Below, piece after piece: positions 1-8,269 of a stretch of DNA of 42,091 nucleotides (position 1 is its first letter; each line of letters opens with the position of its first letter). The notes below the pieces were generated by a model, which saw only the letters and a list, made by a program, of their open reading frames with translations, was not told the origin of the DNA and did not search any database. Source of the stretch: Methanobacteriota archaeon (GTDB lineage Archaea > Thermoplasmatota > Poseidoniia > Poseidoniales > Thalassarchaeaceae); assembly GCA_002698225.1 (NCBI GenBank), contig NZWD01000005.1, forward strand, positions 1 to 42,091, given 5' to 3'. The position numbers and the translations under genes are program-made.

Positions 1-130
1 CCAGGAGGCCCAATTCAGCAATTTGCGGATCCAAGAGATTCATGCCTCCCCCCGCAACTTATCGCAGCTTGTCACGACCTTCTTCGGCTCTCGAGCCGAG
101 CCATCCCCCAGTCGGGTTGTAGCATCTTGA
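1..130 (-). rRNA. 23S ribosomal RNA, 5' end (partial, runs off the left edge)
   Basis: Read on the minus strand, this stretch matches the conserved 5' domain of large-subunit rRNA. It has GGGGGATGGCTCGGCTC where most 23S genes have GGTGGATG..., then GAAGAAGGTCGTGACAAGC, then CTGCGATAAG, and further in a CCGCAAATTGCTGAATTGGG block equivalent to the E. coli CCGGCGATTTCCGAATGGGG. Aligning from memory of the bacterial and halobacterial 5' ends puts the mature end near position 130, give or take a few bases. Only the first ~130 nt of roughly 2.9 kb lie in the window. The upstream neighbour on this strand is a protein gene, not a 16S rRNA, so this copy is not in a classical 16S-23S operon. Confidence 0.92.
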
Positions 131-337
131 TTTTCTACAATCCCACCTTTGTGAGTCCTCTGGTGTCCAGGCATATCAATTCAGGTATCTCAGGCCACCT
201 CGTCTCCCCGCAGGGCGGGGCGGCCTCAACCACTTACCCTGATACCTGATAGTACCAAGGCGCACTAAATGCAGGTGGCCGACCTGCCTTTGGTATTTCA
301 ACTAAGCGGGGACCACACGCCCCCTACGGGGGCGGTG
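131..337 (-). other. Structured 23S rRNA leader with nested inverted repeats
   Basis: This is about 200 non-coding bases between the small zinc-ribbon gene and the mature 23S end. It holds several self-complementary stretches: a 7-bp GC stem with a 3-nt loop at 318-334; GCAGGT/ACCTGC around position 280 inside a longer TACCAA/TTGGTA pairing; a perfect 9-bp pair TCAGGTATC (181-189) with GATACCTGA (241-249); and, inside that, AGGCC/GGCCT (192-196 with 222-226) and CCCCGC/GCGGGG (206-211 with 215-220). Together these form a branched structure. Archaeal rRNA leaders usually carry processing stems and antitermination-like elements, so a precursor-rRNA leader is the simplest reading. An independent small RNA cannot be excluded. 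No tRNA fits. Confidence 0.6.
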
Positions 338-351
338 ATAATTCGAAAATC
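338..351 (-). promoter_or_regulatory. Candidate archaeal promoter for the 23S rRNA transcript
   Basis: On the minus strand the AT-rich element ATTTTCGAATTATC sits just past the stop codon of the preceding gene. It resembles a BRE/TATA pair. A start site about 25 nt downstream would fall near 312-318, at the first leader hairpin. A very similar TTCGAATA element lies upstream of the gene at 9497. The call rests on base composition and spacing only. Confidence 0.35.
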
Positions 352-680
352 TAGTCTTCTGAAATTGGAGATTCTTCAAGTCCGAATGGAATGAGAGTGG
401 TAATCTGTTCCGGAGGTGATGATTCGATACCGAACACCAAGTCACCAGACTCGTCGGACTCGGGATTTTCTTCCAAACCGAATGGGAGATCTGTAGATTC
501 TAATTCGGTTTCCGCATCTAAGCCGAATGGAAGCTCAGATTCTCGGTTCGGAGAGGGCTGTGAATCTAATGTTTCGACTCCATAATTAGTCTCCTCGTCA
601 CCGCATGCTGGACAGGGAGAATCGGTAGAAACCAAGCCGCATATGGCGCACTCGTGCATGGACTTGGTAGGGAGTCTCAT
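351..680 (-). CDS. Small zinc-ribbon protein with four repeated (L/I)xFG(L/I)(D/E) motifs
   Basis: This 109-residue protein is of unrecognised function. Residues 11-26 form a compact zinc ribbon with Cys at 11, 14, 23 and 26 (CAIC and CPAC pairs). The rest is acidic, Ser/Glu/Pro-rich and probably disordered. It carries the same short hydrophobic motif four times: LPFGLD (50-55), LPFGLE (65-70), LVFGIE (81-86) and IPFGLE (97-102), spaced 15-16 residues apart. A tethered array of identical short motifs usually serves as a multivalent docking tail. The ATG at 680 is taken as the start; an ATG seven codons later is an alternative that keeps the zinc ribbon. The gene follows the transporter gene on the same strand by 24 nt, so they are probably co-transcribed. 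The 23S transcript follows immediately. Confidence 0.8.
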   Translation of the reverse strand: MRLPTKSMHECAICGLVSTDSPCPACGDEETNYGVETLDSQPSPNRESELPFGLDAETELESTDLPFGLEENPESDESGDLVFGIESSPPEQITTLIPFGLEESPISED

Positions 681-704
681 GCTTCACGATATCGCTTGTG
701 CGAT

Positions 705-2111
705 TCAAGAGTAAAGGGCACCGTGGAAGAAGAACATGAACACAGTGGCGACACAGCAAGTGATAATCATGACAGGGAAGCCAGCCCTAACCCATTCCTT
801 GGTAGTGATGGGATAAGGGCCTCTCTCACTGATTGCGACTGTCATTACATTGGCACTAGAGCCGATCGGAGTCGCGTTGCCACCGAAGCCAGCACCCATG
901 GCGAGAGCCCAAAGTAGGGGCTCTGGGCTAAGGGCCCCTCCGCTGGCTTCTGTGATGCTGAAAATCACGGGAATCATCGCTGCAGTGAAGGGGATGTTGT
1001 CAATCAGAGCACTGGCGATTGCTGACACCCAAATGATTGCGATTGCTAACTTCACCTCGTCATCGCCAAAGTTATCGAAAATCCAATTGGCGACCTGATC
1101 GAGATAGCCGACATCACCAACCCCGCCTACAAGTAAGAAGAGTCCTGCGAAGAACAGCAAAGCCTGCCACTCGACCTTGTCGACAACATCATTGATGAAT
1201 CCCTCTCTGAGCTCTTCCTCCTTCGGTCTAGCCGCGATTAGTGCTAAGCCAGCTCCACTTAGGGCAATTCCGTCAATTTCAATCTCGAGGTCGAGTAGAG
1301 ACTTGGCGGAGAAGGCGACTACTGTGAGTCCGAGGATAATCAGAGTCGAAAACATCAGTTGCTTGTCGTTGATGGCATCCCACTCGTCTTCTTCCATCAG
1401 TAGGTCAACATGTGGTGACTTCTGTGATGCCCAATCCTTGTAGTACCACCTGAAGTACCCCAATGTTGCAACCCAGGCAAAGAGGGTTAGAAGTCCGAGT
1501 CGTAATAGGAAGCCATTGAACGAAAAGGCGTCCAAAACTGGGATTGCGTCTGATGCGGCGGCGGCGATCATCACATTAGGAGGGTCGCCGACCATCGAAG
1601 CAACGCCACCGGTATCTGACAGAATTGCCTCTGCCAGTAGTGGAGGGACGGGATTAATCTCCAGCTTGTTACAAATTCTCAATGTCACGGGAGCGATGAT
1701 GATGATTGCTGTTACATTGTCAATAACTAGAGAGAGTAGAGTAGTGAATGTGCCTAGGAGGACGATGAGTCTCCAAGGGTCTCCCCTGCTCATCTTGGAA
1801 GCCTTGATGGCGACATACTCGAAGAAGCCGCACAACTCGAGGATGGATGCAAATATCATCATCCCCAGTAACAGGCCGATAACTTCCCACTCGATCCATC
1901 CTATCATCGTGTGCTCTAGGGTGTAGGTCTTGACGAGTTCTCCAGCAGCATTGTATTGCTCATGAAGATGGAATACTCCGGTGTAATGACCGTATAGAAG
2001 CATGAGGACTGAGCCGAACCAAGCAGCTATTGTTCGATGCACAACTTCAGACAAAATCAGAGCGAAGGACATCACAAATATTGCCAATACCACTTGACTC
2101 TCAGTCACCAT
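705..2111 (-). CDS. ArsB/NhaD-type (ion transporter superfamily) permease
   Basis: This is a 468-residue polytopic inner-membrane transporter with about eleven hydrophobic segments. It has the paired signature of the ion-transporter superfamily that includes ArsB, NhaD, the P protein and SLC13. The first half has a DN pair at 131-132 and GDPPNVMI at 175-182. The second half has the matching LIDNIPFTAAM segment and GGNATPIGSSANVM. These re-entrant loops build the cation and substrate sites in the family. Sequence alone does not separate Na+/H+ antiport from arsenite or dicarboxylate transport; Na+/H+ antiport is plausible for a marine cell. The ATG at 2111 lies about 29 nt after a TATA-like element, which suggests a leaderless transcript. 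Length is normal for the family. Confidence 0.85.
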   Translation of the reverse strand: MVTESQVVLAIFVMSFALILSEVVHRTIAAWFGSVLMLLYGHYTGVFHLHEQYNAAGELVKTYTLEHTMIGWIEWEVIGLLLGMMIFASILELCGFFEYVAIKASKMSRGDPWRLIVLLGTFTTLLSLVIDNVTAIIIIAPVTLRICNKLEINPVPPLLAEAILSDTGGVASMVGDPPNVMIAAAASDAIPVLDAFSFNGFLLRLGLLTLFAWVATLGYFRWYYKDWASQKSPHVDLLMEEDEWDAINDKQLMFSTLIILGLTVVAFSAKSLLDLEIEIDGIALSGAGLALIAARPKEEELREGFINDVVDKVEWQALLFFAGLFLLVGGVGDVGYLDQVANWIFDNFGDDEVKLAIAIIWVSAIASALIDNIPFTAAMIPVIFSITEASGGALSPEPLLWALAMGAGFGGNATPIGSSANVMTVAISERGPYPITTKEWVRAGFPVMIITCCVATVFMFFFHGALYS

Positions 2112-2134
2112 GTCTTTCTGCGAACCTTAACCCC

Positions 2135-2144
2135 TCTAAATAAG
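2135..2144 (-). promoter_or_regulatory. TATA-like box for the transporter gene
   Basis: The minus strand reads CTTATTTAGA, centred about 29 nt before the transporter ATG at 2111. Archaeal TATA boxes sit about 25-27 nt before the start of transcription, so the mRNA would begin almost at the ATG and be leaderless. No Shine-Dalgarno sequence is present, in agreement. Confidence 0.5.
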
Positions 2145-2179
2145 TGAGCATTGGAGGATGTCGTGTTCCGGTGTTCAGA

Positions 2180-2506
2180 TTACTTTCTAGAGAGCCAGAA
2201 CACCGCAACATTCCCTATACTATGTGCTAGAACAGAATTTGAATTTTTAGCCAACCCTTCGAAGCAAGTGGCTCTCTCTTCTGAGTTTGACAGCAGGCCA
2301 CGATTAGCCTTCAGCTTGACTAATCCTCTCTTTCTCAGTTGCTCCCTGAGTTCGATGACAACATGCTCTGTGACTCCCCCCTTTCCTATCCTGACTGTCA
2401 CTGGCAAGGAGGCATCCTTGGCCTGTCTTAGAATTCCTCGTGGCACCTGTTTGCTAATCCGAATCACCTCTCCTAGATTCTGTGCTTCTGCGTGTGACTC
2501 TTCCAC
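2180..2506 (-). CDS. YhbY/CRM-domain RNA-binding protein
   Basis: This 108-residue protein spans a single CRM domain. VRIGKGGVTEHVVIELREQL is the family hallmark, equivalent to the LGSNGLTEGV helix region of E. coli YhbY. It is followed by the RKRGLVKLK strand and the closing GNVAVFWLSRK strand. CRM proteins bind structured RNA; YhbY associates with pre-50S ribosomal particles, so a role in ribosome or tRNA maturation is likely. The frame opens with GTG at 2506, inside the preceding RNase P gene (53-nt overlap). A second in-frame GTG at 2467, just after GGAGAG, would shorten the overlap and still keep the domain. It follows the Rpp21 gene, giving two RNA-maturation proteins side by side. Confidence 0.85.
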   Translation of the reverse strand: MEESHAEAQNLGEVIRISKQVPRGILRQAKDASLPVTVRIGKGGVTEHVVIELREQLRKRGLVKLKANRGLLSNSEERATCFEGLAKNSNSVLAHSIGNVAVFWLSRK

Positions 2507-2795
2507 AATTGCTGCAAGTCACAATCACGGTGCCCGACCGTATTCTCGTCCTAGATGTACGGCCGGGGATTAGAGCCGAGTTGCATCCGCGACAGATGAG
2601 TCTGGATGTGCTGATGTCGGGCCTAATGCCGTGCCGCTTTCCGATTCGGAGGATATCTCTTGCAGCCGAATTGACTGACTCTTCGTCATTATTCTCAGGG
2701 GATTGAAGTATCGAAGAGAGGTGATCAATTGCTTCGGAGGCCCTCGCCTTCCTCTTCGAATCGTTCCGTCTCCCTCGTCTAGGCATCCGCACCAC
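2454..2795 (-). CDS. Ribonuclease P protein component 4 (Rpp21/Rpr2 family)
   Basis: This 113-residue basic protein has an N-terminal Arg/Lys-rich helical region and a C-terminal zinc ribbon with Cys at 68, 71, 94 and 97 (ICRGC ... VTCSNCG). That is the arrangement of archaeal Rnp4/Rpp21. The protein works with Rpp29 to support substrate recognition by the catalytic RNase P RNA in tRNA 5' processing. The frame starts with GTG at 2795, but the ATG at 2786 (MPRRGRRN) is equally acceptable and reduces overlap with the end of the adenylate kinase gene from 17 to 8 nt. Its own 3' end overlaps the YhbY gene. Length fits the archaeal family. Confidence 0.85.
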   Translation of the reverse strand: MVRMPRRGRRNDSKRKARASEAIDHLSSILQSPENNDEESVNSAARDILRIGKRHGIRPDISTSRLICRGCNSALIPGRTSRTRIRSGTVIVTCSNCGRVTRRSTESRRGDSD

Positions 2796-3456
2796 TCAGT
2801 TTCAAGAGGACTGATTCTATTGAATCTCCCACATCATCTATACCTCGGTCACCATCGATTCTCAGTAGTACTCCTCTGTCGCTGTACCATTCTGCCAGAG
2901 GTGCTGTCTGCTCATGATATGCAGACAACCTACTCCTAACGGTTTCCTCATTGTCGTCCTTGCGCTGGACAACGCGATCCGCTACTTCCTTGGGAGGGGG
3001 ATTGAACTCGACATGATAGATTTGTCCAGTTTCAGAGTCCATCCTGCGTCCTACTATACGTCGCACTATCGCATCATCTGGAACCTCTATCGAAATAACT
3101 GCCACAACCAACTCAATCTTCTCGAGTGATTCTGCCTGGACTATTGTTCTGGGGTACCCATCAAGCAGCAGGCCTGACTTCGCATCTGGCTGCTGCAGCC
3201 TTTGGGAGATAAGTCCGATAATGACCTCATCGGGTACTAACAAACCTGCATCCATGTACTCTTTAGCTTCCATTCCTAAGTCTGAGTTCGTTGCGACTGC
3301 AGTCCTAAGCATGTCTCCGGTTGACACTTGGGGCTTGCCGGTCAAGGATGAGATTCTTGCGGCTTGAGTGCCCTTCCCTGCACCAGGAGGTCCGAACAGC
3401 ACTATTGAGCCAGTCACGACTCGGGCGAGGCGGTCCGGGCCATAAGGAAAGCGCAT
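2779..3456 (-). CDS. adk: Adenylate kinase (bacterial/eukaryotic-type)
   Basis: This cytoplasmic enzyme converts ATP + AMP to 2 ADP. From the ATG at 3456 it is 225 residues. Motifs are the P-loop FGPPGAGKGTQ near 21-31, the AMP-binding STGDMLR, DGYPRT, a LID domain beginning GRRMDSETGQIYHVEFNPP, and the RKDDNEETVRSRL helix. It is the ordinary nucleoside-monophosphate-kinase type, not the distinct AdkA family found in many archaea. The LID has no zinc cysteines. The reading frame is open 20 codons further upstream, but that part lies inside the protease gene. The ATG at 3456 overlaps the protease stop as TGATG, a classic translational coupling arrangement, so it is preferred. A GTG start right before the P-loop strand is also possible. 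Confidence 0.93.
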   Translation of the reverse strand: MRFPYGPDRLARVVTGSIVLFGPPGAGKGTQAARISSLTGKPQVSTGDMLRTAVATNSDLGMEAKEYMDAGLLVPDEVIIGLISQRLQQPDAKSGLLLDGYPRTIVQAESLEKIELVVAVISIEVPDDAIVRRIVGRRMDSETGQIYHVEFNPPPKEVADRVVQRKDDNEETVRSRLSAYHEQTAPLAEWYSDRGVLLRIDGDRGIDDVGDSIESVLLKLSGADA

Positions 3457-6400
3457 CAGGGCCTGTTCTGCTCCCACCACAAGTGTCCGTATGCGGCCCA
3501 TTGATCCATCGTCCATCCATCGGGTAAGCCAGACAAAGGCAAGGGAGGAGCCCCATCAGGAGAAGGGGGTGGAGCGGATGCTGCGGATTGAGCTAGAGCT
3601 GCTTGGATCTCGTCGTCAGAGACCCCTCCTGTTAGGACCTCTCCTGAGGAAGATGTTTCCAAGGCAGCATCTCTGCGCTCGGAGAGTGAGCCTGAAAGTA
3701 GAGCGGATCCTTCAGGAATAAGTTCCTCATCCGGGTTGATTAAGGCCGATGAGGACCTTCTCATCCTGACTCCATATACGACGCCCGAGGATAAGAGAGT
3801 GAGGAAGATTAGAGCAAGAGTCCAGTCAGGTAGGCCAATTGCCTCAAGGAGCCCCCCCAAGCCCCCTCTAGAAGAGTCTCTAGCCTTGCTGATTCCAAGA
3901 TCATATGAACCGTTTGTGACTGCTATTTCGCTGCCCGATACACCAGTGGAGTTAACGTAGAATATGATGTTAGTTAATCCATTAGAAGCTTCTGAGTCAG
4001 GAGTAATAGTGACGGATACGATTACTGACTCTCCGGAACTTAGTGCATATGATGTCTCATCGACAACGACAGACCAGTCATCGGGTTCCAGAATCTGCAG
4101 GTTTGCCTCACCGGGCGTATTGCCAATATTTGAGATCGTAATTTCCAGAGTCTCGCCTTCAGTACCAATACCTTCAATCGAAATAGATTCACATGTGATT
4201 TTGAGCCATATCGAAGGGACAATTTCGATTGACATATCTGCAGTGTATACAGTTGTCTCGCCACCGGGAGTCCTAGCTTCTATTATGACGGAGACTTGCG
4301 TGTCTAGAAGGCCAATAGGTAAGCTTCCAGGGAGGTCGAGCCCGACCTCAATGGTAGCCTCTTGATTCATATCCATAGGGAATTCCCTGCCAGATAGGAA
4401 TCCGCCTGACCAGCCTTCAGGCAGGGACCCCATGGTCAGGCTGATGTCGAGTTCAATATTCCCAACATTATGAGCATGGATATTGGCAGTTCCGGGAAAT
4501 CCTAGAGCCACAGACATCACTGGATTCCATGACAGATCGAGAGTTGCGATTTCTTGGACGAGTAGACGAGTTGAGTTGGTAATGGTCGGGCCGTCCTCCA
4601 GAGTAGTCCTAATAGTGACCAAGTTGGAGTCTCCCATCTCAGCGGTAAGGGGCACTATCGTAGCAATCGAGATTGTCTTGGAGACCCCCGCTGCGATTGT
4701 GAGTGCCAATTGCTCTGTCTGTATATTCGTCCCCTCAGTTAGTTGAATAGGCCAAGTATTTCGAGAAGAAAAGGCGTTGACTGTGAAATCCATAGGCACA
4801 TTTCCTTCGTTAGAAATTAGTAACTGTGTGACTACGGTATCTCCGTTAAGAACGGGCCTTGGGTCTGCCACGGCTATTGGCCCCAGGGCATCTCCTTCCG
4901 AATCGAATAACTCGGGAGAGAATTCCAGGCTCTCTAGAACCGTCACGGTGGCCTGCTCTGTAGTCTGTAACAAATGGTCAATGACTGAAGTTGTTGTGCA
5001 CTCCACTTCCTGTGTGTATCCAGCTGGGGGATTACCATCTACTGCATTCGGGACTCTGACTCTGATTGGAAGAGGGAGGAACTGCAATCTGCTCAGCGGC
5101 TCTAGCGTAATCTCGGAAGACTGGCTGTTGCCGATGCTTATCGTCCACCTGTCGGAGGACTCGCAGGATACGGTGTACTGGGTCGGCCCATTTCCAGTGT
5201 TCTTGATAGATAGAGAGAATACGGCAAGTTCACCGGGTTCTGCCCCTAGATTCTCAGTACCTGCAACAACTGTGAACAATCCCTCGACCCGCTCGACTAC
5301 GGCACTCAATCTGATGCTATGAGAGACAGTGGGGGCATTCCTATCGAACAGCGTTAGATCAGAGACAAATGTACCTGGTAGAGCATAGATTACATCGGAT
5401 TCGCTACTTAGATCAGTGTCCATATCCGACATATTCAGCGTGACCACAACCCGGTCCCCTTCCTCTCCGAATGGAGCGAGTGTCCATGGGGCTGATTCAT
5501 TGAGTAGTTTCCACCATTCATCTTGTGGCTGATAGAGTACTCCATCATCGCCTAGGAGCTGTACCGGAGAGATGCTCAGGCCAACTGATATCTCAGAGGT
5601 TCCCTCATTCCTCATCTCCAATTCAAACAGAATCCAACTTGCGTCCCTAGGATCAAGGGTCCTGACCATAGCTTGACTTAATTCGGCGGGGTTGGATGGA
5701 ACAGAGCCGTCCTCCATCAAAGGAGTCAGTCTAACTCCGATTTGCGAGACATTCACCTGAATCCTAATCCAGTTGTTGTCTACACCTGAAGTCTCGTCAT
5801 TCAGCTCAGATACATCGGAGTTCGAATCCAGTCTAAGCTCCAACTCGTGCATTCCAGTAGTGGAGAAGGAATGAGGGAAAGATACCGAGTCCAGCAGCCC
5901 CCCTGATAGGGATGGCCTAGCAGAGGTGTGGATTATAGTGCCTGCTGTAAGATCCTCGACCTCAATTGAGTAGGTTCCAGAAGCGGCTGCTGCTTGGTTC
6001 TTCCACGCCGCTTCAATGAGGAGAGTGTCGCCTTGCAATGGACTTGTAACAGAGGTCGATAGAGAGTTTTCGAAGACAGTTAGATCAGGACTTTGGGTCT
6101 CACTGGCAAGTCCAGTGACCACTATGGCGTAGTCCTGAATTGTGCCTCCAGCTTGCCCCACGATAACGGACCATGTTCCAGAGGCCGAGCCGGATGGAAT
6201 ACGGATTCGTTCGATGTTGTTCAGTCGGTCCTCCAAACCTCCAGGGGTGCTGAAGCCCGAGGCGAAGTTGTTACCTAAGTAGGAGGTTCCATCAGGCGCG
6301 ACCACTCTGAGATCGAGATCATTTACTAATCTAGAAGCGCTTTGGTCCGCAACGGCAGAACCTTCCTCGTCATTCCATACGATGGTCACATCCATTCCGT

Positions 6401-8228
6401 AGTCACCGTCCACATCGAAAGTATAGACAAAGGAGTGGCCGGGTAACAACTCTCTAGAGTAATCGTAGAACAGATTTAGACTCTGACCAGAAGAGGATGG
6501 GAATAGGCTATTCTCCAAGTCCAACTGTCCCCACCCTTCTGCCGGATTGGGTATATCGGAGTCGCCGATATCTTCTGCCCCGTTAATCAGAATAGCACGA
6601 ATCAAATCGGATCTGGGCTCGCTGATTGACTGGGACTCCCGGAGATATTGTCTCACCATGGCGGCTGCACCGGCCACCACAGGAGTGGCCATGGACGAAC
6701 CATTGAGAGTCATATAGAGTGGCGTCTGGCCATCGCTGTGAGTAGTGCTAGAGCACGAGTCTCCAGAAGCAAGTTGGGCCTCTTGGGCCCTAGCTGAACA
6801 TAGTGCAACACCTGGGGCGACGATGTCTGGTTTAATTCGGCCGTCTGCTGTCAGCCCTCTAGAAGAAAAGGTGGGGACTGAGCCCTCCTCGATACTTCCA
6901 TACGACCCTGTTGTGGATGCTCCTACCGTGAGGACATTCTTGGCAGTCCCCGGAGGTGTGATTCCGCCGCCACCCAAATCTCCAGCTGAGAATAAGACTA
7001 GAAATCTAGGGTAGTCCACAAGGAAGGAGTCTGCAGACCTAGAGTCAGAACTGTAGTCGTGAGCGAGGTTCGAGTTACCCCAACTATTGGTCTGAATCCT
7101 AGCATTGTTCTGCCATGAGTGGCTGAACATCTCATACAACGAACCCCAGCGTGCCAGTATTCCTGAGGAGTCAGCCTCCAGTTGATAGAAGTGGAAAGTG
7201 GCAGCTGGAATCATACCCATAGCATTTGAGTCACCAGAGCCATCCCCTAGCAAAGTGGCAGAAACATGTGTTCCGTGTCCGGTGTTTGAGTCAGCGTGCG
7301 AGTTATCCGGTCCGAACTGGTCGTAAATTGCACGAATTCGATTTCCGAAGTCGCCATGATCTCCATCCAATCCTGTGTCAGAGATGGCCAGGACCTCGCC
7401 GGAGCCATTCAAGGAAAGCCCTGATGTTAGTCGAGTGTCCTGTATGCCTGCAATCAGACTAGCGTTAGAGTTCTGAATGACATACTCGGATGCTATGTCA
7501 ACCCTAAGCACTCTACCGTCCATAGCAAGAATAGGAATCCAAGAGGAATCGACTAATTTAGGCTGACACAGATATGCATCACATATCGGCCGGTCTGAGA
7601 TTACTCCTGAAATTGCTCTCAAATCAGACGAGAGTGAATCGACATCCCTCTGTGACAAATCTGATGAGGGAGTGATGTCGATATCGACTTGGATGCCGAC
7701 TCTGCCGGCGAGGAACGACAATTCGGGTGAGACCCTCCATGCTATTGGTAGGCCTCCTGACCATCTGATACTCTTTTCATCCATCAGTTCGGAAAGAATG
7801 CGTGAATCGGCTACTGCATCAACTCTGACTATTACGGAGTCATCCGGGAGCATGTCAATGACAGGAAGGTCGAGCCGATGTAGGACTGCGAACATCTCAG
7901 TCAAGTCAGAAGATGATGACTGCACAATTATCAAGCCGGTCCGCTCTAAAGCCATAGGGTCATACAGATTCTCAGGACCAAGTGGAATCGGGTCAATCAG
8001 AGGGTCAAAGGGCCCGTAAGGGGAGTAAATCATCCCTGTTGACTGCCGCAGTTCGTAGTGAGATTGAGTTGGTTCTGCTACTAGCCATGATGTTTGATCG
8101 GAGTATCTGTCGGGAGTAAAATCGGATTGAGTTTGATTCGTTATCTCTGAGGCGCCAGAAATCGCCCCAGACCATGCTGCAAGCATTAGGGCCGAGAGAA
8201 TGAGAATGGTTGGGCGAGACCCATTCAT
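3456..8228 (-). CDS. Secreted, membrane-anchored subtilisin-like protease (S8) with long beta-sandwich stalk
   Basis: This is a 1590-residue surface protease. It has a signal peptide at about residues 5-26 and a propeptide-like region to about 240. The S8 catalytic domain has Asp near 283 (ISDTGLDGDHGD), His near 320 (TGHGTHVSATL) and Ser near 511 (NGSSMATPVVAGAA), with the oxyanion Asn in QTNSWGN. A beta-barrel resembling the KP-43 C-terminal domain follows (LVNDLDLRVVAPDGTSYLGN, then NNIERIRI), then several CARDB/NEW3-like Ig-fold modules. One membrane span lies near 1465-1490, followed by a ~100-residue cytoplasmic tail. That tail has a Pro-rich linker and ends DGWTMDQWAAYGHLWWEQN. Likely role: degradation of extracellular protein while tethered to the cell. 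The stop overlaps the adenylate kinase start. Confidence 0.92.
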   Translation of the reverse strand: MNGSRPTILILSALMLAAWSGAISGASEITNQTQSDFTPDRYSDQTSWLVAEPTQSHYELRQSTGMIYSPYGPFDPLIDPIPLGPENLYDPMALERTGLIIVQSSSSDLTEMFAVLHRLDLPVIDMLPDDSVIVRVDAVADSRILSELMDEKSIRWSGGLPIAWRVSPELSFLAGRVGIQVDIDITPSSDLSQRDVDSLSSDLRAISGVISDRPICDAYLCQPKLVDSSWIPILAMDGRVLRVDIASEYVIQNSNASLIAGIQDTRLTSGLSLNGSGEVLAISDTGLDGDHGDFGNRIRAIYDQFGPDNSHADSNTGHGTHVSATLLGDGSGDSNAMGMIPAATFHFYQLEADSSGILARWGSLYEMFSHSWQNNARIQTNSWGNSNLAHDYSSDSRSADSFLVDYPRFLVLFSAGDLGGGGITPPGTAKNVLTVGASTTGSYGSIEEGSVPTFSSRGLTADGRIKPDIVAPGVALCSARAQEAQLASGDSCSSTTHSDGQTPLYMTLNGSSMATPVVAGAAAMVRQYLRESQSISEPRSDLIRAILINGAEDIGDSDIPNPAEGWGQLDLENSLFPSSSGQSLNLFYDYSRELLPGHSFVYTFDVDGDYGMDVTIVWNDEEGSAVADQSASRLVNDLDLRVVAPDGTSYLGNNFASGFSTPGGLEDRLNNIERIRIPSGSASGTWSVIVGQAGGTIQDYAIVVTGLASETQSPDLTVFENSLSTSVTSPLQGDTLLIEAAWKNQAAAASGTYSIEVEDLTAGTIIHTSARPSLSGGLLDSVSFPHSFSTTGMHELELRLDSNSDVSELNDETSGVDNNWIRIQVNVSQIGVRLTPLMEDGSVPSNPAELSQAMVRTLDPRDASWILFELEMRNEGTSEISVGLSISPVQLLGDDGVLYQPQDEWWKLLNESAPWTLAPFGEEGDRVVVTLNMSDMDTDLSSESDVIYALPGTFVSDLTLFDRNAPTVSHSIRLSAVVERVEGLFTVVAGTENLGAEPGELAVFSLSIKNTGNGPTQYTVSCESSDRWTISIGNSQSSEITLEPLSRLQFLPLPIRVRVPNAVDGNPPAGYTQEVECTTTSVIDHLLQTTEQATVTVLESLEFSPELFDSEGDALGPIAVADPRPVLNGDTVVTQLLISNEGNVPMDFTVNAFSSRNTWPIQLTEGTNIQTEQLALTIAAGVSKTISIATIVPLTAEMGDSNLVTIRTTLEDGPTITNSTRLLVQEIATLDLSWNPVMSVALGFPGTANIHAHNVGNIELDISLTMGSLPEGWSGGFLSGREFPMDMNQEATIEVGLDLPGSLPIGLLDTQVSVIIEARTPGGETTVYTADMSIEIVPSIWLKITCESISIEGIGTEGETLEITISNIGNTPGEANLQILEPDDWSVVVDETSYALSSGESVIVSVTITPDSEASNGLTNIIFYVNSTGVSGSEIAVTNGSYDLGISKARDSSRGGLGGLLEAIGLPDWTLALIFLTLLSSGVVYGVRMRRSSSALINPDEELIPEGSALLSGSLSERRDAALETSSSGEVLTGGVSDDEIQAALAQSAASAPPPSPDGAPPLPLSGLPDGWTMDQWAAYGHLWWEQNRP

Positions 8229-8269
8229 GTGGCGACGAGCCTAAGGGGGCTTTTTGACCGTTGATGTTC

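Noticed and set aside
181-249. Possible tRNA in the 23S leader, because of GGTTGAGGCC and paired ends
   Set aside because: No T-arm or anticodon arm can be fitted and the terminal 9-bp pair is not an acceptor stem with CCA spacing. A leader stem-loop explains it better.
3964-4365. Plus-strand frame of 133 codons opposite the protease stalk
   Set aside because: It is antisense to a continuous Ig-like coding region, and its composition is typical of a shadow frame.
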